The notes beneath the pieces are model-generated. The model worked only from the letters and a program-made list of their open reading frames with translations. It was not told where the DNA came from and made no database searches. A stretch of 64,000 nucleotides of DNA from NCBI GenBank assembly GCA_016710585.1, contig JADJVN010000046.1, positions 328,637-392,636 on the forward strand. Direction: 5' to 3'. Below, piece by piece: positions 25,468 to 33,972 of the stretch (positions within the stretch are counted from its first letter, which is position 1; each line of letters starts with the position of its first letter). Origin of the DNA: Saprospiraceae bacterium (GTDB taxonomy: Bacteria > Bacteroidota > Bacteroidia > Chitinophagales > Saprospiraceae). The translations under genes were made by a program, and so were the position numbers.

Positions 25468-26946
25468 TTAATAATCAGCTAATTTCGTAAAAAAATTTCC
25501 AATTTTTTTCTTGATTTGATCCGATGTGCAAGAGTAATAATTTACAATTAAAGCGACAGAATATTTCGGCTTATCTTTTTGCATCACATATCCAGAAAAA
25601 CTTCTTACTCTTTCCATACTTCCACTTTTAAGTCGCAATTTGTTTTTTGCTTTATCTGGAATAACATTCATCAAAGATCCTTCTATACTTGATTCAGGTA
25701 GTAACTCCCAAAATTTTGAAATTCTACCATTTTTTGCAATAGATTGCAATGCCTGTGCAAGGTGCAAACTTGACAATAAATCTTTAGGAGACAATCCACT
25801 ACCATCCTCCATTATCATTGATTTATCAAGGCCTTTGCTGTTCCAATAATTTTTAATACTCTCCAAGGACTTTTTTCTATCTGTATTATTAAGTGATATA
25901 TCTCCAAATGTATGGACAAAACTTTCACAATATAAGTTTACAGATTTTTTCAACGCTCTTTCACATAACTTCCTTAAGATCGGAGATTCATAAATATAAA
26001 TTAAAAGTTTAGTAGGTGCTTCATTTGATTTTTCATAATCAGAAAATTTCAAACCAGTTTCTTTCAGTTTTTGTTTGAAAATTTTTTGAAAAACTAATGA
26101 AGGATCAGGTATGGCAGCCTTAAGTGTCAATGTATCCGAACCACAACATAAAATACTTCCTTGTAAAGTATAATATTTGTTTTGAGAAGAACCTAAAACA
26201 AAAATATCTTCTTCACTTTTATAGGGAGATGATATTACTTCAGAACAATAATAGTCTTCCAAAACAGAAGGAACGACTTTTACAACTTCGCATATCTGAC
26301 CAGAGCGTCGCTCTTCTTTAATGCTTACCCACGACAAATTTTCATATACATTTAAGCTATGACATCCAGCTCCATAATAGTTACCCAGATCATACCACAG
26401 CCATTCTGGATTTTCTGGGATATCTTTAATGTAATTTGAATTTACAATAACATTTCCTCTAATATGTCGTATTCCTGATTCAAATAACTTTTGTTTAAAG
26501 ACATTTACTAATTCTTGCATTCCCATAGAGCCTTCTTGCGAGTATGAACAAAAACTTGGATCCCCAACACCTTCAACAATAATGTGACCAGTAAAACTGC
26601 TGTCTTTGTTTTTTGTACCTTGGAGGTAAAATTTTGTTTTATAGGTAAAATCTTCACCAGCTATATCAAGCAAAGAAGCTGCTGTCAATACTTTTAGTGA
26701 GGATGCTGGTACTAATGACCTTTTTGGATCATATGATCCAATTAACTTGTTTGATTCAATATCAATAATAGATATACTCACACTTGCTGAATAAAGCAAA
26801 GTATCATCTACAAACCCATTAATGATTTTTTGAAGTTTAGCATCAAGTGCATTTTTTTGAGCAAACAAACTCCCAAAAATCATAAATACAAATGGTAAAA
26901 ACAAAATCTTATTTCGATGGCAAATAAGCAAATTTCTCTTCTTCAT
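25468..26946 (-). CDS. dacB: D-alanyl-D-alanine carboxypeptidase/endopeptidase (PBP4, peptidase S13)
   Basis: Trims or cleaves cross-links in peptidoglycan in the periplasm. After a signal peptide come the penicillin-binding motifs: S-x-x-K in PASSLK (Ser84 in the numbering from the TTG described below), the S-x-N as SVNLY, and the K-S/T-G as RLKSGSME. The long insertion between the first two motifs is typical of class C PBP4. I prefer the ATG at 26946 over a TTG two codons upstream; either way it overlaps the preceding aspartoacylase-like gene by about 40 bases. Confidence 0.9.
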   Translation of the reverse strand: MKKRNLLICHRNKILFLPFVFMIFGSLFAQKNALDAKLQKIINGFVDDTLLYSASVSISIIDIESNKLIGSYDPKRSLVPASSLKVLTAASLLDIAGEDFTYKTKFYLQGTKNKDSSFTGHIIVEGVGDPSFCSYSQEGSMGMQELVNVFKQKLFESGIRHIRGNVIVNSNYIKDIPENPEWLWYDLGNYYGAGCHSLNVYENLSWVSIKEERRSGQICEVVKVVPSVLEDYYCSEVISSPYKSEEDIFVLGSSQNKYYTLQGSILCCGSDTLTLKAAIPDPSLVFQKIFKQKLKETGLKFSDYEKSNEAPTKLLIYIYESPILRKLCERALKKSVNLYCESFVHTFGDISLNNTDRKKSLESIKNYWNSKGLDKSMIMEDGSGLSPKDLLSSLHLAQALQSIAKNGRISKFWELLPESSIEGSLMNVIPDKAKNKLRLKSGSMERVRSFSGYVMQKDKPKYSVALIVNYYSCTSDQIKKKIGNFFTKLADY

Positions 26947-27892
26947 ATGCAATATGTATCATACCGTCACCTATATTAACTACAGGTGCATTGTTGTGTC
27001 CAATAATAAATGCATCTTTTGAAGCATACATTCTAATTTCTTTTAAAGCAAAAGGATCATGGATGACAGCTAACATTTCTCCTTTCTTGATAAAGCTACC
27101 AGCTTGTCTAATATAATTTACCATACCACCTTCAGGAGCTCGCTCCCATCCTGTTTTTTTAAAAACATGATTTATCAATGTTTTATTTAATTCTCCATCA
27201 ATCATATTACTATTGATTAATACATTTTTTATCAATGACATGCCTCTTCCAATAATAAATCCTTCTAATCTCAATGCTTCACCACCTTCAAATACAAGTA
27301 TAGGGATTTTACTATCCCTGGCTATTTTTCGAAACGATTTCGATACAACAGCTTTTTCAATCAATGTCCCAAAAGCAGACTTCAATGCTAATGATTTAGC
27401 CTCTGGATGTTTTGGAGAAAACCTAACTTGAGGAAAATTCCAAAGATCCTTCCCTCCAGTATGAAAATCAATGCCAAAATCGATATGTATTAATACTTTC
27501 TTTGTAATAATCCGAGCAATTCTAGAGGCAAGAGAACCAGATAGAGAACCTGGAAAACTTCGATTAACATCCTTTCCATCAGGCACATCCCTACTAAAAT
27601 TAATAAATCCAAAAATATTCAATAATGGTATCGCAATCACAGTGCCGCATTTCAAATTTGCAAATACGCCTTGTTCAATTGATCTGCGAATGATCTCAAC
27701 GCCATTTATTTCATCTCCGTGCATTCCGCCTGTAAATAAAACAGTCGGTCCAGGATTTTTACTTCTAAAAATATAAGTAAAAATTGAAATACGATTTCCT
27801 GAAGGCAATTTACCTGCATTAATTCTCACTAGACCAGAACTTCCCAATGGAAAATCTTGACCATTTAAATTAATGATATCTTTGGCATTCAT
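26909..27892 (-). CDS. Succinylglutamate desuccinylase/aspartoacylase-family zinc hydrolase
   Basis: A 327-residue carboxypeptidase-fold amidohydrolase. Zinc ligands are in GGMHGDEINGVE (H-x-x-E) and in DFGIDFHTGG, the conserved DVNRSFPG loop is at about 105-112, and a catalytic Glu is probably in VFEGGEAL. Family members remove acyl groups from amino acids. It overlaps the end of rimK by four bases; genes of this family often follow rimK. It may reverse or process the amino-acid addition made by RimK, which is inference. Confidence 0.82.
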   Translation of the reverse strand: MNAKDIINLNGQDFPLGSSGLVRINAGKLPSGNRISIFTYIFRSKNPGPTVLFTGGMHGDEINGVEIIRRSIEQGVFANLKCGTVIAIPLLNIFGFINFSRDVPDGKDVNRSFPGSLSGSLASRIARIITKKVLIHIDFGIDFHTGGKDLWNFPQVRFSPKHPEAKSLALKSAFGTLIEKAVVSKSFRKIARDSKIPILVFEGGEALRLEGFIIGRGMSLIKNVLINSNMIDGELNKTLINHVFKKTGWERAPEGGMVNYIRQAGSFIKKGEMLAVIHDPFALKEIRMYASKDAFIIGHNNAPVVNIGDGMIHIAYEEEKFAYLPSK

Positions 27893-28767
27893 TTATTTAC
27901 TCTTTTCTCAATAAACTCAATTATCTTTCCTGCTATATCTACTTTTGTGGTTCCTTCAATGCCTTCCAATCCTGGTGAAGCATTTACTTCAAGAATCAAA
28001 GGACCTCGCTTTGATCTTAGAATATCTACACCTGCAATATCCAGTCCTAGTATCTTTGTCGCTTTTAAAGCGATATCAATTTCTTCTGGCGAGAGATCTG
28101 CGATATAAGAACTTGCCCCTCGATGAATATTAGAGCGAAATTCACCAGGTAGAGCTTGACGCACCATAGCTCCTACTATCTGTCCATCGACAACGAATGC
28201 TCTGATATCTGACCCTTTTGCATCTTCAATAAATTCTTGGATCAATACATCTTGACCAACTCTATGAAAACCTTCCACTACAGATTGTCCTTGATTCTTT
28301 GAGTCTACTAATATAACTCCGAGACCTTGAGTACTAGAGAGTAACTTTACAACAGCTCTTCCTGTCGATATATGATCATAAACTGTTGGACTGCAAGTGT
28401 CACCGGCTGAAATTCCTGTTTTAGGCACATCTAGTCCGTGGGCAGCTAGTATCTGCATGCATGTGAGTTTGTCACGCGCTTTTAGTAAGGCATCAGAAGC
28501 AACAGTTGTAAATATACCCATTCCTTCTAGTTGTCTAATGATTGCAGCTCCATATGCAGTAGCTGATGCTCCAATTCTTGGTATCACTGCATCGACATCT
28601 TCTAACAGGTCATGACCTGTCAGCAATTGAGGTTTCCCTTTCTCAATGATAATATTACAATGCAAATGATCGAAAAGGATCACCTCATGTCCTCTAACCT
28701 TTGCAGCCTTTACAATGCTTTGTGTGCTATATAAAGCGCCGTTACGAGAAAGTACCAAAATCTTCAT
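27889..28767 (-). CDS. rimK: RimK-type ATP-grasp glutamate ligase
   Basis: A 292-residue ATP-grasp enzyme. Blocks MKILVLSRNGALYSTQSIVKAA at the N-terminus, PRIGASATAYGAAIIRQLE, ARDKLTCMQILAAHGLDVPKT and DIAGVDILRSKRGPLILEVNASPGLEGIE (metal and ATP binding) are those of RimK, which adds glutamate residues to the C-terminus of ribosomal protein S6. It heads a run of nine closely spaced minus-strand genes ending at 19086. The S6 target is inferred by homology; related ligases use other acceptors. Confidence 0.9.
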   Translation of the reverse strand: MKILVLSRNGALYSTQSIVKAAKVRGHEVILFDHLHCNIIIEKGKPQLLTGHDLLEDVDAVIPRIGASATAYGAAIIRQLEGMGIFTTVASDALLKARDKLTCMQILAAHGLDVPKTGISAGDTCSPTVYDHISTGRAVVKLLSSTQGLGVILVDSKNQGQSVVEGFHRVGQDVLIQEFIEDAKGSDIRAFVVDGQIVGAMVRQALPGEFRSNIHRGASSYIADLSPEEIDIALKATKILGLDIAGVDILRSKRGPLILEVNASPGLEGIEGTTKVDIAGKIIEFIEKRVNK

Positions 28768-28837
28768 AATTCCAATTTAATGGCAAAATAAACTCAATTT
28801 GCTCAAAATATAAATAGTTTCTTTGTAATCTTGCCAA

Positions 28838-30127
28838 ATGAATCTGACAAATCAAGAAAAAAGTAGTAAAGCAGAGTTTGGATGGGTAATGTTTGATTGG
28901 GCTAATTCATCATACTCCCTTGTTATCTCCACAGCATTATTTCCAATTTTTTTTATTGCAAATACCGATCCAACCATTTCCATTTTTGGAATAAACACTA
29001 CAAATTCATCGATTTATGCCTTTGCTGTATCATTTGCTTATATTTTGATATGTATTTTATCTCCTGTGCTATCAGGCATCGCAGACTATGGTGGAAGGCG
29101 TAAGTTCTTCATGATCTTATTTACTACACTTGGCAGCATTGCTTGTTCCAGCTTGTATTTCTTTAATGGAATGCAAAATTTAATTTTTGGAATTATGGCG
29201 TTTATTTTAGCTTCAGCTTCTCATGCAGGATCTTTGGTCTTTTATGATGCTTATCTATCAGAACTAGTGCCCCCAAAAAGAAGTGATAAACTGAGTGCAA
29301 AAGGTTATGCTTATGGATATATCGGCTCTGTTATATTATTAATATTCAATATTATTGTCATTCAAAAACCTGATTTATTAAATCTACCAGATGTAAAATC
29401 TGCAACTAAGCTTGCATTTTTAACTGTGGGTGTATGGTGGTTTGGCTTTTCACAATTTTCATTTTTTTATTTGCCAAAAGATGTGCCAAAAAGGGATAAA
29501 AGTTTTAGCATTGCTGATGGAATTGAGGAATTAAAAAAAGCATGGAATATCATTAAATTAAATCCAAATATAAAAAATTATTTATCAGGATTTTTTTTTT
29601 ACAGCGCAGGTGTTCAGACAGTCATATATTTAGCATCCCCATTTGCTCAAAAGGAACTTGGATTTGAATCGCAAGAGTTGATCATTATAATTTTGCTTTT
29701 ACAGCTTGTGGCAATTTTTGGCGCACTTGGCTTCAGCACATTATCTAAAAAGAAAAATAATTTATATGGTATTTCGATCATGATTGTGATTTGGATTTTT
29801 ATTTGCATTCTGGCATATTTAGTCACATCTAAGTGGCTGTTTTATGTCATAGCTGCATTAGTAGGTATGGTCTTAGGTGGAATTCAGGCTTTATCTAGAT
29901 CAACTTTTTCTAAATTAATTCCTGCTGATAATCATGAGACGACTTGCTTCTTTAGTTTTTATGACGTCATCTATTATTTATCCATAGTCATTGGGACATT
30001 TGCTTTTGGATTTGTAGATCAATTGACGGGCAGTATGAGGAATAGTGTATTAATTTTAGGACTATTTTTTATCATCGGATTATACTATATTAGCAAAGTA
30101 AAAAAAGAAGCTATTCGTACGGTATAA
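28838..30127 (+). CDS. MFS transporter of the UMF1/Atg22-like family
   Basis: A 429-residue protein with about 12 membrane helices. The N-terminal GWVMFDWANSSYSLVIST (about 15-32) and the inner-loop ADYGGRRKFF are typical of the UMF1 family, related to fungal vacuolar Atg22 amino-acid exporters. Later LGGIQALSRSTFSKLIP is another family block. The natural substrate in bacteria is not known. It stands alone; the short palindrome AAAGCATGCTTT overlaps its stop. Confidence 0.87.
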   Translation: MNLTNQEKSSKAEFGWVMFDWANSSYSLVISTALFPIFFIANTDPTISIFGINTTNSSIYAFAVSFAYILICILSPVLSGIADYGGRRKFFMILFTTLGSIACSSLYFFNGMQNLIFGIMAFILASASHAGSLVFYDAYLSELVPPKRSDKLSAKGYAYGYIGSVILLIFNIIVIQKPDLLNLPDVKSATKLAFLTVGVWWFGFSQFSFFYLPKDVPKRDKSFSIADGIEELKKAWNIIKLNPNIKNYLSGFFFYSAGVQTVIYLASPFAQKELGFESQELIIIILLLQLVAIFGALGFSTLSKKKNNLYGISIMIVIWIFICILAYLVTSKWLFYVIAALVGMVLGGIQALSRSTFSKLIPADNHETTCFFSFYDVIYYLSIVIGTFAFGFVDQLTGSMRNSVLILGLFFIIGLYYISKVKKEAIRTV

Positions 30128-30213
30128 AGCATGCTTTGTCGATAAAATAATTAAAAATGAACTATTTCATTCAAAAATAACTTATTCATTAGTATCAAAT
30201 TAAAATCAAAATT

Positions 30214-30768
30214 ATGTTAATCTTAATTATTGTCTTAGTAGTCCTTGCTCTAATTGTTATGAGCTTATACAATGGTTTGGTAAAAAACAAAGTAAAAGTT
30301 GATAATGCTTGGAGTGACATTGCAGTTTACCTTAAGAAAAGATATGATTTAATTCCAAATCTTGTGAGCACAGTCAAAGGCTATGCTGCACATGAGTCTC
30401 AAACATTGGAAAGAGTCATTGCTGCAAGAAATCAAGCCATAAATAATGGAGCCAACGCCTCCGTATCTGATGTAGCAGCAAGTCAAGCAGCAATTTCGAC
30501 AGGCCTTCGCTCAATTTTTGCTTTAAGTGAGAATTATCCAGATTTGAAAGCTAATACAAATTTCATCGAGTTGCAAAATTCCTTAAAAGATATTGAATCT
30601 GATTTAGCATCTTCAAGAAGATATTATAATGCAACAGTTAGAGATTATAATACCTCAATTCAAACTGTACCACAAGTATTTTTAGCAAATGCATTTGGTT
30701 TCCACGAAAGAGAATTTTTTGAGCTAGAAGATCAAGCAGAAACAAAAAATGTTAAAGTAGAATTTTAG
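30214..30768 (+). CDS. lemA: LemA family protein
   Basis: A 184-residue protein with one N-terminal helix (about 2-20) and a four-helix-bundle body: NKVKVDNAWSDIAVYLKKRYDLIPNLVSTVKGYAAHE (about 27-63) and NATVRDYNTSIQTVPQVFLANAFGFHEREFFE near the end are LemA blocks. LemA function is poorly understood; it is a membrane-anchored protein with most of its mass in the cytoplasm or periplasm depending on topology. The next gene, 18 bases on, encodes a DUF2207 protein, the usual partner. Confidence 0.92.
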   Translation: MLILIIVLVVLALIVMSLYNGLVKNKVKVDNAWSDIAVYLKKRYDLIPNLVSTVKGYAAHESQTLERVIAARNQAINNGANASVSDVAASQAAISTGLRSIFALSENYPDLKANTNFIELQNSLKDIESDLASSRRYYNATVRDYNTSIQTVPQVFLANAFGFHEREFFELEDQAETKNVKVEF

Positions 30769-30786
30769 TATTGTCCAATAAATTTT

Positions 30787-32517
30787 ATGAAACTTTTAGT
30801 ATTTATATTTTCTTTTTTTGCGACACTTAGCTTAAAATCTGAGGCTTTTATTATAAAAGATTATGCTATTAATATTAAAGTCAATGAGAAAGGATATTTA
30901 GATATAGAAGAGATCATAAAAGTAAATTTTACAGAAAGCCGTCGAGGAATCATTCGCAGCATACCTTATGTCTTTCGTATTGCACCAAATGATGAAAATA
31001 ATCCAAGAGCTCAAGGCTTTGAGAATGTAGGAAGTAATATGCGCACACTCATTTCAAATATTGAAGTTGATAATTGGAAATATAGTGTGAGTAAAAGTGG
31101 CGCCATTCTGCAAATAAGAATAGGTTCACCTCAAATATATTTAACAGGTGATCAAGAGTATAGAATTAAATATAGAGTTCATGATGCGATCAATTTCTTT
31201 AAGGACCATTCTGAACTCTACTTTAATATTATTGGAACTGAATGGGATACAGAAATTGAAAATGCCCACTTTGAAATCAGCTTGCCAAAAACGCTTATAG
31301 ATCGCTCTAATTATTTTGTAAGTACTGGTGTATATGGTTCAAAAGCGAATCAAACAGTTAGTTCTTGGGTTGATGATAAAACTTTTAAGGGTTCGATCAC
31401 ACAAAAATTAAATCCACATGAAGGCGTAACTATTGGTATTAAATTTCCTGTTGATTTTGTAGAAAAGGAAAATTATAAGACGAAAGGGTTTTATTGGCTC
31501 TTTTTAATTCCAATTGCAGTTTCTACTTGGTTTTATAGCTTGTGGAAAAAATACGGGAAGGATGAAGGATTTAGTATTCAGACTGAGTTTAAAGCCCCTG
31601 CTGAAATATCACCAGCAGTAGCTGGCTATTTAATGAATGACAAGCATAAGAAAAGAGACCTAACCTCATTAATTCCATATTGGGGTGAAAAGGGATATTT
31701 AAAAATTAAGGAACATGAGACAGGTAGTTTTCTCGGATTTGGAAAAACTAAAGAATTGGAGTTCATAAAAGTATCAGATCTAAAACCTGAAGCTCCTTCT
31801 CATGAGAAAACAATGTTCAATGGAATATTTTCATTAGGTAGTCCAATCATGTTATCAGATCTTAAAGACAATATTTATCAAAAAATGCAATACAGTTCTA
31901 TAGAACTTGAAAACTATATTAATGCAAAAAAATACTACACAGAATCAGGGAATTTATGGCGTGATCTCATGTTGTTTTTATCTATTGTATTATTGATTGG
32001 AGGCTTAATTGGTACCTTTTTCACTTTTAGCTCTGGCAACTTTTTCTTGATGTACAAGTGTATAGGCGCAATGATTTCTTCTATTGCTGGATTTATAATT
32101 TTTAGTCATATGCCAAAGAAAACAAGAATTGGAACTGACTTATACAAAAAACTTTGTGGCTTTAAAGAATTTATTAAAACTGTAGAAAAAGATAAGTTAG
32201 AATTATTCTTAAAAGAGGATCCTGGTTATTTTGATAAAGTTCTGCCTTTTGCAATAGTCTTTAATGTTGCTCAAGAGTGGAAAAAAAGATTTGAAGGACT
32301 TGAAATCCCTCCACCAAGCTGGTATGTTGGTTCTTCTCCAAATTTTAATTACTATTATTTTATGAATTCCATCGACCATTCTTTAGATGAAGTGAGCGAA
32401 AATATATATTCTGTACCTAGTAATTCAGGAAGTGCTGGTAGCGGTGGCAGCTTTGGAGGTTCTGGAGGTGGATTTTCTGGAGGTGGATTTGGTGGCGGCG
32501 GTGGCAGCAGCTGGTAG
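30787..32517 (+). CDS. DUF2207 membrane protein with glycine-rich tail
   Basis: A 576-residue protein: signal peptide (about 1-19), an extracytoplasmic DUF2207 beta domain (about 22-230) with SRRGIIRSIPYVFR and WDTEIENAHFEISLP, a helix near 236-252, a cytoplasmic region, two further helices (about 398-440), and a final about 25 residues almost entirely Gly and Ser ending in SSW. This low-complexity tail is typical of the family. The pairing with lemA suggests one membrane complex of unknown function. Confidence 0.87.
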   Translation: MKLLVFIFSFFATLSLKSEAFIIKDYAINIKVNEKGYLDIEEIIKVNFTESRRGIIRSIPYVFRIAPNDENNPRAQGFENVGSNMRTLISNIEVDNWKYSVSKSGAILQIRIGSPQIYLTGDQEYRIKYRVHDAINFFKDHSELYFNIIGTEWDTEIENAHFEISLPKTLIDRSNYFVSTGVYGSKANQTVSSWVDDKTFKGSITQKLNPHEGVTIGIKFPVDFVEKENYKTKGFYWLFLIPIAVSTWFYSLWKKYGKDEGFSIQTEFKAPAEISPAVAGYLMNDKHKKRDLTSLIPYWGEKGYLKIKEHETGSFLGFGKTKELEFIKVSDLKPEAPSHEKTMFNGIFSLGSPIMLSDLKDNIYQKMQYSSIELENYINAKKYYTESGNLWRDLMLFLSIVLLIGGLIGTFFTFSSGNFFLMYKCIGAMISSIAGFIIFSHMPKKTRIGTDLYKKLCGFKEFIKTVEKDKLELFLKEDPGYFDKVLPFAIVFNVAQEWKKRFEGLEIPPPSWYVGSSPNFNYYYFMNSIDHSLDEVSENIYSVPSNSGSAGSGGSFGGSGGGFSGGGFGGGGGSSW

Positions 32518-32650
32518 TTTATTTATGATCTTTAATAGATCAAGCCTATAAATTATGTAAATGATTTTACAATTCAAAGCCATTTTACAAAATACCGATT
32601 AAACTTTTTTTAAATCTCAATTCTGTTCAAACAGATTTATTTTTCATTTT

Positions 32651-32664
32651 AATGCATTTGCATT
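32651..32664. repeat. Inverted repeat AATGCA-TT-TGCATT at an apparent start codon
   Basis: A perfect 6+2+6 palindrome that includes the first possible ATG (32652) of the following transporter. Because a better start lies downstream at 32676, the repeat may be an operator or lie in the leader. Confidence 0.4.
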
Positions 32665-32675
32665 ATTTTCGAGCT

Positions 32676-33953
32676 ATGAATAAAAATGCTCAGACAAATA
32701 AAATATTAAATACAACAGTAATTATCGCAGGTCTTGGATATTTTGTAGATATATATGATCTTCAACTATTCAATATTATTGGTAAAGAAAGTATCATGAG
32801 TCCAAAGGGTCTAAACATTAATGATCTAAAACTTGCTACTGATTTATTTGATAATAATTTGTTTTATTGGCAGATGGCAGGAATGCTAATTGGTGGCTTG
32901 ATATGGGGAATTCTTGGAGATCTTAAGGGGCGCAAGTCAATTCTTTTTGGTTCTATTTTATTATATTCTATTGCGAATATTGCCAATGCTTTTGTTGACA
33001 CAATACCTCAATACCAATTCATCCGTCTCATTGCAGGAATAGGTTTAGCGGGTGAACTTGGAGCTGCAATCACCCTTGTTTCAGAAATTATGACGAAGGA
33101 AAACAGAGGTTATGGCACTATGATAATCGTTACACTCGGTGCCTTGGGAGCTGTCTTTGCAGCATTTGTAAAAAAATTTAGTGGTCAATTTAATTTACTT
33201 GGATTGGAGAACTGGCAGATTGCGTATATCATAGGAGGATTAATGGGTTTACTTCTACTGTTACTCAGGTTTGGAACTTTTGAGTCTGGATTATTTGAAA
33301 AATCTCAACTTAATAATTCTTCGAAAGGAAATTTCTTTATATTATTTAAAGATAGACAAACTATTCTAAAGTACATATATTGCATTTTAGTTGGACTACC
33401 TGTTTGGTTTGTGATAGGTACTTTGGTTAAATTATCTGGAAGGTTTTCGGATCAAATCGGAATTATTGATGGCAAAATAGATCCTGCATATTGTATCATG
33501 TTTTGCTATATCGGACTAAGTGCAGGAGATCTATTTTGTGGCTGGTTAAGTCAAATCTTTAAAACGCGAAAAAAAGTGGTTTTGGGTTATTTAATCGCCA
33601 ATATTTTTGTAGTACTTGCCTTTTTGTATATAAAAAATCTTAGTTTGAGCCAGTTTTATGTGCTTATTTTTTTACTTGGATGTTGCACTGGCTATTGGGC
33701 TTTATTTGTAACTATTGCTTCGGAACAATTTGGTACCAATATTCGTGCAACAGCAACTACAACAGTCCCAAATTTTGTAAGAGGCGCAGTTATTCCAATA
33801 GGAATGAGTTTCTTTTATTTTTTAGATAATCAGTTTTATACTTTGAATACAAGTGCAATAATAGTTGGGGGAAGCTGTTTCGGACTTGCTATTTATTCAA
33901 TATTGCAATTAGAAGAAACATTTGGGAAGGAATTAGACTATGAAGAAATATAA
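32676..33953 (+). CDS. MFS transporter, sugar/metabolite:H+ symporter-like
   Basis: A 12-helix major facilitator protein (425 residues from this start). GYFVDIYDLQLFNIIG in helix 1 and the loop GDLKGRKSILFG between helices 2 and 3 are MFS signatures; FIRLIAGIGLAGELGAAITLVSE resembles the metabolite:H+ symporter group. An ATG at 32652 in the same frame would add eight residues, but it lies in a palindrome and before the usual NKNAQTNK start. The substrate is unknown. The following gene may overlap it by 14 bases. Confidence 0.82.
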   Translation: MNKNAQTNKILNTTVIIAGLGYFVDIYDLQLFNIIGKESIMSPKGLNINDLKLATDLFDNNLFYWQMAGMLIGGLIWGILGDLKGRKSILFGSILLYSIANIANAFVDTIPQYQFIRLIAGIGLAGELGAAITLVSEIMTKENRGYGTMIIVTLGALGAVFAAFVKKFSGQFNLLGLENWQIAYIIGGLMGLLLLLLRFGTFESGLFEKSQLNNSSKGNFFILFKDRQTILKYIYCILVGLPVWFVIGTLVKLSGRFSDQIGIIDGKIDPAYCIMFCYIGLSAGDLFCGWLSQIFKTRKKVVLGYLIANIFVVLAFLYIKNLSLSQFYVLIFLLGCCTGYWALFVTIASEQFGTNIRATATTTVPNFVRGAVIPIGMSFFYFLDNQFYTLNTSAIIVGGSCFGLAIYSILQLEETFGKELDYEEI

Positions 33954-33972
33954 ATCATTAAAAATTAATAAG

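Noticed and set aside
30126..30137. Palindrome AAAGCATGCTTT at the UMF1 stop codon
   Set aside because: It has no loop, so it cannot form a stable RNA hairpin alone, and it contains part of the stop codon; probably chance.
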